Shown: positions 52,354 through 60,458, counted from the first letter of the stretch. The stretch is 64,000 nt of DNA from Paracoccaceae bacterium (GCA_017510335.1 JAFWNM010000004.1:1-64000); one strand, 5' to 3'. Notes: generated by a model not told the origin, from the letters alone. Numbers and translations are program-made.

Positions 52354-52368
52354 AAATGATTATCATTT
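52354..52368. promoter_or_regulatory. Fur-family (Mur/Fur/Zur) operator upstream of the metal ABC operon
   Basis: AAATGAT-T-ATCATTT is a perfect inverted repeat, embedded in TTGCAAATGATTATCATTTACA, very close to the classic Fur-type 19-mer. It ends 40 nt before the start of the binding-protein gene. In Rhodobacterales the Fur homologue usually responds to manganese (Mur), so Mn-dependent repression is the likely control. Confidence 0.65.
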
Positions 52369-52408
52369 ACATATACTGCGGACATATCGAAAACCATCAG
52401 GAGTCGAC

Positions 52409-53389
52409 ATGCACCGCCCCGTTGCTTTTGCCACCACCATTGCGCTGGGCCTGGGCCTTGCGCCCGGCGCGATGGCAGATGACGCGCCATTGCGCGTTCT
52501 GGCCACTATTGGAATGATCGCTGATGTGGCGCATAATGTTGCAGGCCCTTGCGCAAACGTGTCCACGCTGATCGGTGCAGGCACCGACCCGCATGATTAT
52601 TCGGCCACCCCGCGCGATGTGCAGGCCCTGGCAAGCGCGGAACTGATCCTGTATGTGGATGCCGCGCTGGAAGAACGGCTTGCGGGCGTGTTGCAGAATT
52701 TCACCGACCGCACGCCCACTATCGGGCTGGTCGCCGCCACGTTCGAGGGGGCCGAGCTTCTGGGGGACCCCGACGCGCCGGGAACGCTGGACCCGCATCT
52801 TTGGATGGATGTCAGCCGCTGGATGAGGATTGCCCCGGTTATCGCGGATGAAATCACCCGTTTGCGGCCCGCCTGTGAACAGGGCATTCAGGACAATCTT
52901 GCGCAATATATGGCGCGGCTGGGTGCCTTGCATGGCTGGGTTGGCGAAACCGTTGCGACCATACCACCACAACACCGCATGCTGGTGACTGCGCATGACG
53001 CCTTTGCGTATTATTCCGATGCCTACGGGATGGAGGCGTCAGAAGCCATTGAAGGGCTAAGCACCACATCCGAAGCCAGCATCCGCGACATTCGCGATGT
53101 CGCGGCCTTTGTGGTGGACAATAATGTGCCTGCGGTGTTCGTGGAAACCACCTTGAACCCGCGCACCATTGATGCCCTGATTGCAGAGGCGCGGTCGCTG
53201 GGCCATGATGTCACCCTTGGGGGCGAACTGTATTCCGACGCGATGGGCGATGACGGCACAGCCGAAGGCACCTATATCGGCATGATCCGCCACAACACGG
53301 CAACCATCGCGCAGGCCTTGGGCGGCACCGTGCCCCCGTTGCCGGACGTGTTGCACGATTGGGCCGAAACATGGGATATGGCACAGTGA
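52409..53389 (+). CDS. Metal ABC transporter substrate-binding protein (TroA/MntA type)
   Basis: A 326-residue cluster A-I metal-binding protein with a signal peptide (AFATTIALGLGLAPGAMAD). Metal ligands by family comparison are His in TDPHDYSATP, His in LDPHLWMDVS, His in TAHDAFAYYSDAYG, and Asp in GELYSDAMG. This His3-Asp set is that of TroA, which binds Zn and Mn. There is no His-rich loop as in ZnuA. AGGAG precedes the ATG. The Fur-family box and the permease pair suggest manganese, with zinc or iron as alternatives. Confidence 0.9.
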   Translation: MHRPVAFATTIALGLGLAPGAMADDAPLRVLATIGMIADVAHNVAGPCANVSTLIGAGTDPHDYSATPRDVQALASAELILYVDAALEERLAGVLQNFTDRTPTIGLVAATFEGAELLGDPDAPGTLDPHLWMDVSRWMRIAPVIADEITRLRPACEQGIQDNLAQYMARLGALHGWVGETVATIPPQHRMLVTAHDAFAYYSDAYGMEASEAIEGLSTTSEASIRDIRDVAAFVVDNNVPAVFVETTLNPRTIDALIAEARSLGHDVTLGGELYSDAMGDDGTAEGTYIGMIRHNTATIAQALGGTVPPLPDVLHDWAETWDMAQ

Positions 53390-53462
53390 TGCGCCTGTGC
53401 TATGTGCAATTGCGTTGCAGTCCGCACCGGACTGCAACACGCCGCCTTAGGAAAGACACGCA

Positions 53463-54230
53463 ATGCGCGATGACAGCCTGCACGAACCCCAATTTGCCCT
53501 GCATGTCGAGGATCTGACAGTCAGCTATGGCGCAGATCCGGCGCTGTGGGATATTGATCTTGATATTCCGCCGGGGGTTATGGCAGCCATTGTCGGGCCG
53601 AATGGGTCGGGCAAATCCACACTTCTGAAAACCGCGCTGGGGCTGGTGCGGCCTGTGGCGGGACATGTGCGGTTTCTGGGCCGCCCTGTTGAACAGATGC
53701 GCGGCAAGATCGGCTATGTCCCCCAACGCCACAGTGTTGACTGGGACTTTCCGACAACCGCGCGCGATGTGGTGGAAATGGGGCTATACCGCAAAATTGG
53801 CTGGTTCCGCCGCCCCGGCGCCGCAGACCTCGCCCGCGCAATTGATGCATTGCGCGAACTGGGCATGCAGGATTACGCTGATCGCCAGATCAGCCAGCTT
53901 TCCGGCGGCCAGCAACAGCGCGTGTTCATCGCGCGCGCCCTTGTTCAGGATGCGCCGATCCTGATCCTTGATGAACCCATGGCAGGCGTCGACGCCGCAA
54001 CCGAGGCCGTTATCATCGACCTGTTGCACCGCCTGCGCGCGCAGGGGCGCACCATCATTGTGGTGCATCACGACCTGACCACAGTGCAAAGCTATTTTGA
54101 CTGGCTGGTTATGATGAATGTGCGCATCATCGCCCAAGGGCCTGTTGCGCAAACCTATACGCCCGACAACCTGCGCGCCACATATGGCCGGCAACTTGCC
54201 ATGATTGCACAGCCGGGTGCCGTTGAATGA
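53463..54230 (+). CDS. Metal ABC transporter ATP-binding protein
   Basis: A 255-residue ATPase: Walker A GPNGSGKSTLLKTALG, YVPQRHSVDWDFPTTARDVVEMG (the SVDWDFP stretch is typical of Mn/Zn importers), signature QLSGGQQQRVFIARAL, Walker B PILILDEPMAGVD, and the switch His VVHHD. It overlaps the first permease gene by 4 nt. Confidence 0.95.
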   Translation: MRDDSLHEPQFALHVEDLTVSYGADPALWDIDLDIPPGVMAAIVGPNGSGKSTLLKTALGLVRPVAGHVRFLGRPVEQMRGKIGYVPQRHSVDWDFPTTARDVVEMGLYRKIGWFRRPGAADLARAIDALRELGMQDYADRQISQLSGGQQQRVFIARALVQDAPILILDEPMAGVDAATEAVIIDLLHRLRAQGRTIIVVHHDLTTVQSYFDWLVMMNVRIIAQGPVAQTYTPDNLRATYGRQLAMIAQPGAVE

Positions 54231-55369
54231 GTGCGCTTCTGGCAAGCAGTATCGTGCAGACCGTGCTTGTGGGCGCGGCGTTGTTGGGGGCCATCAGTGG
54301 CATGCTGGGGGCCTTCGCGGTGCTGCGCCAGCAAAGCCTGTTGGGTGATGCGCTTAGCCATGCCGCCCTGCCCGGCGTATGCCTTGGGTTCCTTGTCGCG
54401 GGGGGCCGCGATCTGGGCAGCATACTGGCAGGCGCGTTTTTCACCGGCGCGCTGGCGGCATTGGTGATGCAAGTGATCGTGCGCCGCACCACCCTGAAAA
54501 CCGATGCAGCGCTGGGAATTGTGCTTAGCGTCTTTTTCGCAGTGGGCGTTGTGGCGCTGACCCACATTCAGGGGCAAGGCGGGGCAGCATCAGCGGGGTT
54601 GATGACATTCCTGTTCGGGCAGGCCGCCGCAATCCTGCGCAGTGATCTGTGGATCATGGGCGCGGGCGGGCTGGCCGCACTGGCGCTGGTGCTGGCCTTC
54701 TGGAAGGAATTCAAACTGGTCAGCTTTGACGCGAATTTTGCCCGCGCCCAAGGGCTGCCCGTCGCATGGATCGAAGGGGCACTGACGGTCATGGTGGCGT
54801 TTGCAATTGTCATAGGGTTGCAACTGGTGGGCGTGGTGCTGATGGTTGCGTTGTTGATTGCCCCTGCCGCAGCGGCGCGGCAATGGACCAACGCGCTGGG
54901 ACCGATGGTGGTGCTGTCGGCCGCGCTGGGGGCCGTGTCGGGCGCATTGGGCGCGCTGATCAGTGCATCCGCGCGCGGGCTGGCAACGGGGCCGGTTGTC
55001 GTGTTGATTGCCACCGCTTTTGTGCTGATTTCCATGCTGGCGGCCCCGCGGCGCGGGTTGGTCTGGCAGGGGCTGGCCGCACGGGCCATGCGCGCGCGCA
55101 TCAGCGAAGGGCGCGTTCTGACCGCCCTGCAAGGGCTGGCGCAGGCGCATGGGGACACTGCCTACAAGGCAGAACGCGGCATGCTGAACACCGCTTTGGG
55201 GGCTGCACCCCATGCCATGCGAATTGACGCATTGGAACGGCGCGGTCTGATCCAGCAAGTGACCCACCCGCCCGAAACAACCCCGCATTGGGAACTGACG
55301 CAAGCCGGCCATGAAGAAGCGCGCGCCTTGTCAGGCAACGCGGCCGACAAGGACAGGAACCTGTCATGA
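54227..55369 (+). CDS. Metal ABC transporter permease with C-terminal winged-helix domain (TroC-like)
   Basis: A 380-residue permease: eight or nine hydrophobic helices over the first 280 residues, with GDALSHAALPGVCLGFL typical of the ABC-3 family. After the membrane part it carries about 95 residues resembling a winged helix of DtxR type (RARISEGRVLTALQGL ... IDALERRGLIQ ... WELTQAGHEEARAL). Such C-terminal fusions are known in TroC-like permeases. It overlaps both neighbours by 4 nt. Confidence 0.92.
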   Translation: MSALLASSIVQTVLVGAALLGAISGMLGAFAVLRQQSLLGDALSHAALPGVCLGFLVAGGRDLGSILAGAFFTGALAALVMQVIVRRTTLKTDAALGIVLSVFFAVGVVALTHIQGQGGAASAGLMTFLFGQAAAILRSDLWIMGAGGLAALALVLAFWKEFKLVSFDANFARAQGLPVAWIEGALTVMVAFAIVIGLQLVGVVLMVALLIAPAAAARQWTNALGPMVVLSAALGAVSGALGALISASARGLATGPVVVLIATAFVLISMLAAPRRGLVWQGLAARAMRARISEGRVLTALQGLAQAHGDTAYKAERGMLNTALGAAPHAMRIDALERRGLIQQVTHPPETTPHWELTQAGHEEARALSGNAADKDRNLS

Positions 55370-56514
55370 TTGACGCCTATTTCGCGTCCATCCCCGCCAT
55401 GATCCTGACAACCGGCATTCTGGTGGGGGCGTCCGGCGCGTTGCTGGGCAGCTTCCTTGTGCTGCGTGGCAATTCCATGCTGACCGACGCCATAAGTCAT
55501 TCCATTGTGTTGGGGATTATCCTTGTCTGGCTGCTGACGGGCCATTTGACCGGACCTTTCCAGATACTTGGCGCAGCGGTCACGGGACTGGTGACTGTGG
55601 CGCTGTCTGAAGCGCTGGCGCGGTCGGGGCTGGTCAAGATGGATGCGGCCATCGGACTGATATTTCCCGCATTGTTTGCCACAGGCGTTATCCTGATTTC
55701 CCTGAATGCGCGCAATGTTCATATTGACGTGGACACAGTGCTTCTGGGGGAAATCGGCTTTGTCTGGTTGCACACGCTGACATTGGGGGGGCTGCGGGTT
55801 CCGGTGGCTGTGGCAACGCTGGGGGCGGTGTTTGCGGTCAATCTGGCCTTCGTGCTGGCATTCTGGAAGGAACTGAAACTGACCACATTCGATGCAGGAC
55901 TGGCCGCAGCGCTGGGGCTGTTTCCGGGGGTGCTGCATTATGCGGTTCTGACCCTGACCAGTGTTACCGCTGTGGCGGCGTTTGATGCTGTGGGCGCGGT
56001 GTTGTTCATCGCATTCGTTATTGTGCCCCCTGCAACCGCCTATCTGCTGACGCGGCGGCTATGGCTTATGGTGGTGATGGCGGTCGCGTTTTCAGTGCTG
56101 TCTTGCGTGACAGGGTACATTCTGGCCGTGCAGTGGAATGTGTCCATCGGGGGCATGATGGCCGCGATGACCGGGCTTTGGTTTGCGCTGGCGCTGTTGC
56201 TGGCACCGGGCCGCGGGCTGATGTCACAGGCACTGCGCCGGTCGTCGGAACGGCTGGATCATGATTGCCGCACACTGGTGGCCCATCTTTATACCCACCA
56301 GAACAGCCCCGACATGCCCGAAGAAAACACCCGCCGGGCCTTGACCGACCATTTGCGCTGGCCCGAAAGCCGCGCCCGCGCTGCGATTTTGCGCGCGCTG
56401 GACCGCGACCTGATCGAACGGCGCGACGGGTTGCTGGCGTTGCGCCCCAAAGGGCAGGCCGTGGCAGAAGGCATATTCGCGCGCCATGACCGGCCGCTGA
56501 TGGGCCTTGACTAA
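55366..56514 (+). CDS. Metal ABC transporter permease with C-terminal helical tail (TroD-like)
   Basis: A 382-residue second permease of the ABC-3 family, with LRGNSMLTDAISHSIVLGIILVWL near the start and eight or nine helices. The last 75 residues (TRRALTDHLRWPESRARAAILRALDRDLIERRDGLLALRPKGQAVAEGIF) again look like a winged helix. It ends the four-gene operon; a short GACTT/AAGTC stem with T-runs just after the stop may be a weak terminator. Confidence 0.92.
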   Translation: MIDAYFASIPAMILTTGILVGASGALLGSFLVLRGNSMLTDAISHSIVLGIILVWLLTGHLTGPFQILGAAVTGLVTVALSEALARSGLVKMDAAIGLIFPALFATGVILISLNARNVHIDVDTVLLGEIGFVWLHTLTLGGLRVPVAVATLGAVFAVNLAFVLAFWKELKLTTFDAGLAAALGLFPGVLHYAVLTLTSVTAVAAFDAVGAVLFIAFVIVPPATAYLLTRRLWLMVVMAVAFSVLSCVTGYILAVQWNVSIGGMMAAMTGLWFALALLLAPGRGLMSQALRRSSERLDHDCRTLVAHLYTHQNSPDMPEENTRRALTDHLRWPESRARAAILRALDRDLIERRDGLLALRPKGQAVAEGIFARHDRPLMGLD

Positions 56515-56620
56515 TCCGACTTTTTTGATAAGTCTTTTCCTGACGCCAAGCCAGCCGACAGGTCAGCCCGGTATATAGACAATTCCGGCACAATATGCCG
56601 ACCTGTTTCGGGCGCTATAT

Positions 56621-56815
56621 ATGACCATTGCCGCATCACAGATGTCCAAGGACACGCCGCACCAGATTGCAGGCAACCGCGCAAGTTGCGATGCGCGGTG
56701 CCGCATTGATGTGCTGAACCTGTTTTGTGACGAACCCTGCACCTGTCTGGCCGAACATGCCCCGCTGACGGACTGGCTGCTGTTCCAAAGCGCAGCGCCC
56801 ACGCAAACCCAATGA
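56621..56815 (+). CDS. Small Cys-rich protein upstream of hemP (hypothetical)
   Basis: A 64-residue reading frame with five Cys in 20 residues (CDARC ... FCDEPCTC). I do not recognise the family. Reasons to think it real: its TGA overlaps the ATG of hemP by 4 nt, the usual sign of coupling; codon use fits the neighbours; and no competing frame covers it. Against: no clear Shine-Dalgarno sequence precedes the ATG. The Cys pattern could bind a metal or an iron-sulfur cluster, which would suit an iron-linked locus. Confidence 0.5.
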   Translation: MTIAASQMSKDTPHQIAGNRASCDARCRIDVLNLFCDEPCTCLAEHAPLTDWLLFQSAAPTQTQ

Positions 56816-57009
56816 CTGACAGGACCATGCCAGACGCCATGCATATCGGGTGCGCGCCGCAGGCGGGCACCGCTGCAACCGATACAGACCTGCCATGTCA
56901 TGATGCCGCCACACTGACAAACGGGGGCGCCACCGCGCATATTGCCCTTGATGGACAAATCTATACCCTGCGCATCACCCGCACCCGGAAACTTATTCTA
57001 ACCAAGTAA
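56812..57009 (+). CDS. hemP: Hemin uptake protein HemP
   Basis: A 65-residue protein whose C-terminal third, HIALDGQIYTLRITRTRKLILTK, is the HemP signature. Its N-terminal half is variable, as in the family. HemP is a small iron-regulated protein needed for heme uptake or its regulation in several bacteria. No heme receptor is adjacent. A second ATG, five codons in, is a possible start. Confidence 0.88.
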   Translation: MTDRTMPDAMHIGCAPQAGTAATDTDLPCHDAATLTNGGATAHIALDGQIYTLRITRTRKLILTK

Positions 57010-57054
57010 ACCCCAGCCAGTTGCCCCCACCGGGGCCAGTCAGGACCCCCAAGC

Positions 57055-57294
57055 ATGAGCAAGATTCCATCGCCCTGTATCGATGTATGCAAATTCAAAC
57101 GCGAAGGTCATTGCATCGGGTGTTCGATGACCAAAGCGCAGAAATCCATGTTCAAGAAGCTGAAAAAAGAAACGCACCAGAGGGCCTTTGTGGACCTTCT
57201 GGTGCATCAGCAAAACGATCTTGGCAAATACCGCCACTGGCCCGACGCCTACCGCAAACGCTGCGAGAAGAAGGGCGTCAAACCACCGCTATAG
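57055..57294 (+). CDS. DUF1289 domain-containing protein
   Basis: A 79-residue protein: PSPCIDVCKFKREGHCIGCSMTKAQKSMFKKL holds four Cys in the C-x3-C-x7-C-x2-C order of DUF1289, so it probably binds a metal or Fe-S cluster. A basic C-terminal half follows. The function is unknown. It lies 45 nt after hemP on the same strand and converges on dps. Confidence 0.9.
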   Translation: MSKIPSPCIDVCKFKREGHCIGCSMTKAQKSMFKKLKKETHQRAFVDLLVHQQNDLGKYRHWPDAYRKRCEKKGVKPPL

Positions 57295-57300
57295 CGGGGA

Positions 57301-57771
57301 TCAGCCCAGATGGGCGCGCAGAAGCCATGCAAATTTTTCATGCACCTGCCCGCGCCCGATGGCCAGATCCTGCGTCAGCAGGTCACCATGTTCTTCGGCA
57401 ATCGCGGCGGCCCCCGCAAGGGTTGCGGCCAGTGTGTCCTGTGCCTTGGCCATGGCTTCGATCATCGCCTCAGCGGGGGCATGGCCGTCATGTTCTGCCA
57501 CTTTGGAACGCTTCAGCATTGTCGCAAGCTGCCCTTCGGCGTGGCCACCAAGGGCTTTTACGCGTTCGGCCAGATCATCCTGTGCGGTAAAATGGTCCTC
57601 GTAAATCTTCTGGAACATGTCATGCAGCGGACCAAAGGCCATGCCGGTGACGTTCCAATGAAAATTCTGCGCAAGCATGGTTGTGACGGCAGTTTCGGCA
57701 ACGCATTGGTTCAATGCCTCGCAAATGGCTTCCTGGGCACTTGGGGTCAATTGCTGTGCTGTCTGGGTCAT
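57301..57771 (-). CDS. dps: Dps family iron-storage / DNA-protection protein
   Basis: A 156-residue ferritin-like protein. LAQNFHWNVTGMAFGPLHDMFQKIYEDHFTAQDDLAERVKALGG contains the ferroxidase-site residues of Dps: the His in FHWN, then the downstream D and E at the spacing seen in the family. It oxidises Fe(II) with peroxide and stores iron in a 12-mer. AGGAGG precedes the ATG. Its long leader carries an Irr box, a promoter and two strong hairpins, so expression is probably tied to iron. Confidence 0.94.
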   Translation of the reverse strand: MTQTAQQLTPSAQEAICEALNQCVAETAVTTMLAQNFHWNVTGMAFGPLHDMFQKIYEDHFTAQDDLAERVKALGGHAEGQLATMLKRSKVAEHDGHAPAEAMIEAMAKAQDTLAATLAGAAAIAEEHGDLLTQDLAIGRGQVHEKFAWLLRAHLG

Positions 57772-57808
57772 AGATGAACCCTCCTGTCATTATACAGATC
57801 ATGGGCCA

Positions 57809-57844
57809 AAGCGCTGCGGCGGTTCACAGCCGCCCAAAGCGCTT
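57809..57844 (-). promoter_or_regulatory. Hairpin in the dps leader (proximal)
   Basis: In the minus-strand RNA an outer 7-bp helix AAGCGCT/AGCGCTT encloses an inner 5-bp helix GGCGG/CCGCC with a 7-nt loop. It lies 38-73 nt upstream of the dps start codon, beyond the ribosome-binding site. Confidence 0.55.
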
Positions 57845-57861
57845 CAAGGTTTTGTATTGTC

Positions 57862-57906
57862 GCAATTTCAAACCGAAGAAGTTGATCAACTTCTTGTTGA
57901 AATTGC
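57862..57906 (-). promoter_or_regulatory. Long hairpin / nested palindrome in the dps leader (distal)
   Basis: Arms of 10 bp (GCAATTTCAA / TTGAAATTGC) surround a perfect 20-bp palindrome made of AAGAAGTTGA and TCAACTTCTT, offset by a 4-nt versus 1-nt bulge. As RNA it makes a stem of about 18 bp; as DNA it could be a pair of nested operator sites. It has no T-run, so it is not a terminator for dps. Confidence 0.6.
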
Positions 57907-57957
57907 TTCTATCAACACGGGACTGGCTTGCGACATGCTGGCTACCCGCTTGAGTAG

Positions 57958-57986
57958 AACATAAGCGACCTGCGGACGTGTTTCAA
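57958..57986 (-). promoter_or_regulatory. Probable dps promoter
   Basis: TTGAAA, a 17-nt spacer and TATGTT on the minus strand, directly downstream of the Irr box. Transcription would start near 57951, giving a leader of about 180 nt before the dps ATG. Confidence 0.5.
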
Positions 57987-57990
57987 GAAC

Positions 57991-58009
57991 TTTTAGAAAG
58001 ATTCTAAAA
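57991..58009. promoter_or_regulatory. Irr box (iron control element)
   Basis: TTTTAGAA-AGA-TTCTAAAA is a perfect 19-bp inverted repeat that fits the Irr/ICE consensus TTAGAA-N3-TTCTAA of alphaproteobacteria. It ends 4 nt before the -35 box of the proposed dps promoter. Irr is stable under low iron and usually represses iron-storage genes then, which fits dps. Confidence 0.75.
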
Positions 58010-58018
58010 TTTAGGGAT

Positions 58019-58453
58019 TCAATCGGGTTTTAGCCCGGGCAAGCGGCACATCATCTGCGCGGTCAGCCACCCCACATGACGGCGCAGGTGCAATGGTAGC
58101 CGCGCGCGCAGCAAAAACGCCGTGCTGGCGCGGTCATCGCGTGAAATGGCGTCCATCAACGCCAGAAGCCAGCTTTCGTCAAAGGAACGCTCCTGTGCGC
58201 CTGCGCGGTGAATGACCGGGCCATGCGACAGGCCCTGCACCAGAACCCGCAACAACGCATCCGCATAGGGTTGCGCGCCTTCATGCGGGGCATTTTGCAA
58301 CAATGCGCAGGCTTCAAAGGGTTCAAGCCGCGCTTTTGCACGGCATTGGCGCATCAGCACGCGCAGCAGCGTCAAGGCCGCATGGTGTTTTTCATGATGC
58401 ACGGCATGGTCTGGTGCATGCGATGCCACTGTGTGCTTTTGCAAACCCATCAA
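58019..58453 (-). CDS. Hypothetical protein, about 144 aa
   Basis: A 143-144-residue reading frame (two adjacent ATGs). The N-terminal 25 residues are rich in His (HTVASHAPDHAVHHEKHH); the rest is helical and Leu/Ala/Arg-rich (LTLLRVLMRQCRAKARLEPFEACALLQNA ... LLALMDAISRDDRASTAFLLRARLPLHLRRHVGWLTAQMMCRLP). No membrane helix, signal peptide or known motif is seen. I do not recognise the family. It lies upstream of the Irr box and dps on the same strand, so an iron-related role is possible but unsupported. Confidence 0.65.
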   Translation of the reverse strand: MMGLQKHTVASHAPDHAVHHEKHHAALTLLRVLMRQCRAKARLEPFEACALLQNAPHEGAQPYADALLRVLVQGLSHGPVIHRAGAQERSFDESWLLALMDAISRDDRASTAFLLRARLPLHLRRHVGWLTAQMMCRLPGLKPD

Positions 58454-58529
58454 AGCGCCCCCTTCATTCCTGACTGATATAGTATGGAATGCCCCGTCTG
58501 ACCAGAGGGTTCGCGCATCAGCGGGTCAG

Positions 58530-58551
58530 AAAACCGCGCCGTCAGGCGCGG
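58530..58551 (-). terminator. Rho-independent terminator overlapping the dxs stop codon
   Basis: On the minus strand CCGCGCC-TGAC-GGCGCGG is followed by TTTT. The 7-bp stem is perfect and the TGA stop of dxs is in the loop, so coding sequence forms one arm. Confidence 0.75.
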
Positions 58552-60458
58552 CGGCCAAGCTGCGCAACCCCCAGAACCGACAGAACCCGCGCTTCAATAT
58601 CCGGTGCATTCATGGCGGCCGCCGCATACATGTCATGGGGATTGGCCTGATCGATGAAGATGTCGGGCAACACCATGGAACGGTATTTCAACCCGGTATC
58701 GAACACACCTTCTTCGGCCAGCAATTGGGCGACATGGCTGCCAAAGCCGCCAATGGCCCCTTCTTCGATGGTGATCAGCGCTTCATGGTCTGCAGCAAGG
58801 CGCAAAATCAGGTCGCGGTCCAGCGGTTTGGCGAAACGCGCATCTGCAACAGTGGGCGTGATCCCCTTCGCGGCCAGCGCTTCGCAGGCCAGCAGCACTT
58901 CGGACAGCCGGGTGCCAAACGACAGGATTGCCACGCGCGCGCCTTCGCGGATTATCCGGCCTTTGCCGATTTCCAGCACCTGCCCACGTTCGGGCATGTC
59001 CACGCCGGTTCCTTCGCCGCGCGGAAAACGAAACGCGATTGGCCCGTCATCATGCGCGGCGGCAGTGGCGACCATATGCACAAGTTCCGCCTCATCCGCG
59101 GCGGCCATGACCACCATGCCGGGCAGGTTGGCCAGAAACGCCACGTCGAAACTGCCGGCATGGGTCGCGCCGTCGGCCCCCACCAGCCCCGCGCGGTCAA
59201 TGGCAAACCGCACCGGCAGGCGCTGGATGGCCACGTCATGGACAACCTGATCATAGCCGCGCTGCAAGAATGTGGAATACATCGCGCAAAACGGTTTCAT
59301 GCCCCCTGCCGCCAGCCCCGCGCAAAATGTCACGCCATGCTGTTCGGCAATGGCCACATCGAACATGCGGTTCGGGAAGCGCTGCGCAAACAGGTCCAGC
59401 CCGGTACCGTCGGGCATGGCAGCCGTGACAGCCACGATCCTGTCATCATGGCGCGCTTCGGTAATCAGCGCTTGGGCAAATACCTTGGTATAGCTTGGCG
59501 CGTTTGATGCCGCCTTGTGCTGCTTGCCGGTCACCACATCGAACTTGGCGCGCGCATGCCCGCGATCTGCGGCCCCTTCGGCGGGGGCATAGCCTTTGCC
59601 CTTCTTGGTCAGGACATGAATCAGCATCGGCTCATCCGCGCGTTCGCGCAGCGTGCGCAGCACCCACAGCAACTGGTCCAGATCATGGCCGTCAATCGGA
59701 CCAAGGTAATTGAAGCCCAGCTCCTCGAACAGGGTGCCGCCGACAGTCGCATGTTTCAGCAAATCCTTGGCGCGGCGCGCCCCTTCCTGAAACGGGCCGG
59801 GCAGCAGGCTGAAGGCATTTTTCATTGCGTGCTTGATGTCCTGCACGGGCTTTTCAGCATAAAGCCGTGACAGATAGCTGGACATTGCGCCCGTGGGAGG
59901 CGCAATCGACATTTCATTGTCATTGAGAATGACAAACATGCGCCGCCCCAGATGGCCGGCATTGTTCAGCGCTTCAAACGCCATGCCCGCGCTGATGGAC
60001 CCATCCCCGATAACGGCAATCGCGTCGCCCAGCGCGGGATCAGGCGCGCCGCCCAGTTCGCGCGCCATGGTGAAGCCCAGCGCAGCGGAAATGCTGGTTG
60101 AACTATGCGCGGCACCGAACGGGTCATAGGGCGATTCGGAGCGTTTGGTGAACCCGGACAACCCGTCTTTCTGGCGCAGGCTGCGCATGCGGTCGCGCCG
60201 TCCGGTCAGAATTTTATGCGGGTAGCATTGATGCGACACATCCCAGATAAGGCGGTCGCGGGGGGTGTCGAACACTGCGTGCAGGGCCACCGTCAATTCC
60301 ACTACGCCCAGCCCCGCGCCCAGATGCCCGCCAGTTTCGGACACAACCGCAATGGTTTCGGCGCGCACCTCATCGGCAAGCTGGCGCAACTCGCGGTCAC
60401 TCATGCCCTTCAGGTCAGCGGGCGAGGTCACTTTATCCAGAAGCGGTGTCGTTGGCAT
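58542..60458 (-). CDS. dxs: 1-deoxy-D-xylulose-5-phosphate synthase
   Basis: A 638-residue thiamine-diphosphate enzyme that makes DXP from pyruvate and glyceraldehyde 3-phosphate, the first step of the MEP isoprenoid pathway. The ThDP/Mg motif is [38 protein letters not shown]; [15 protein letters not shown] [12 protein letters not shown] and the transketolase central domain with [15 protein letters not shown] are typical. Length is normal. It follows ispA by 45 nt. Confidence 0.97.
   Translation of the reverse strand: MPTTPLLDKVTSPADLKGMSDRELRQLADEVRAETIAVVSETGGHLGAGLGVVELTVALHAVFDTPRDRLIWDVSHQCYPHKILTGRRDRMRSLRQKDGLSGFTKRSESPYDPFGAAHSSTSISAALGFTMARELGGAPDPALGDAIAVIGDGSISAGMAFEALNNAGHLGRRMFVILNDNEMSIAPPTGAMSSYLSRLYAEKPVQDIKHAMKNAFSLLPGPFQEGARRAKDLLKHATVGGTLFEELGFNYLGPIDGHDLDQLLWVLRTLRERADEPMLIHVLTKKGKGYAPAEGAADRGHARAKFDVVTGKQHKAASNAPSYTKVFAQALITEARHDDRIVAVTAAMPDGTGLDLFAQRFPNRMFDVAIAEQHGVTFCAGLAAGGMKPFCAMYSTFLQRGYDQVVHDVAIQRLPVRFAIDRAGLVGADGATHAGSFDVAFLANLPGMVVMAAADEAELVHMVATAAAHDDGPIAFRFPRGEGTGVDMPERGQVLEIGKGRIIREGARVAILSFGTRLSEVLLACEALAAKGITPTVADARFAKPLDRDLILRLAADHEALITIEEGAIGGFGSHVAQLLAEEGVFDTGLKYRSMVLPDIFIDQANPHDMYAAAAMNAPDIEARVLSVLGVAQLGRRA

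Noticed and set aside
57785-57800. TGTATAAT on the minus strand just before dps as its promoter
   Set aside because: A start from this -10 would fall within the Shine-Dalgarno sequence, leaving no usable ribosome-binding site; the TTGAAA-N17-TATGTT promoter further upstream fits better.
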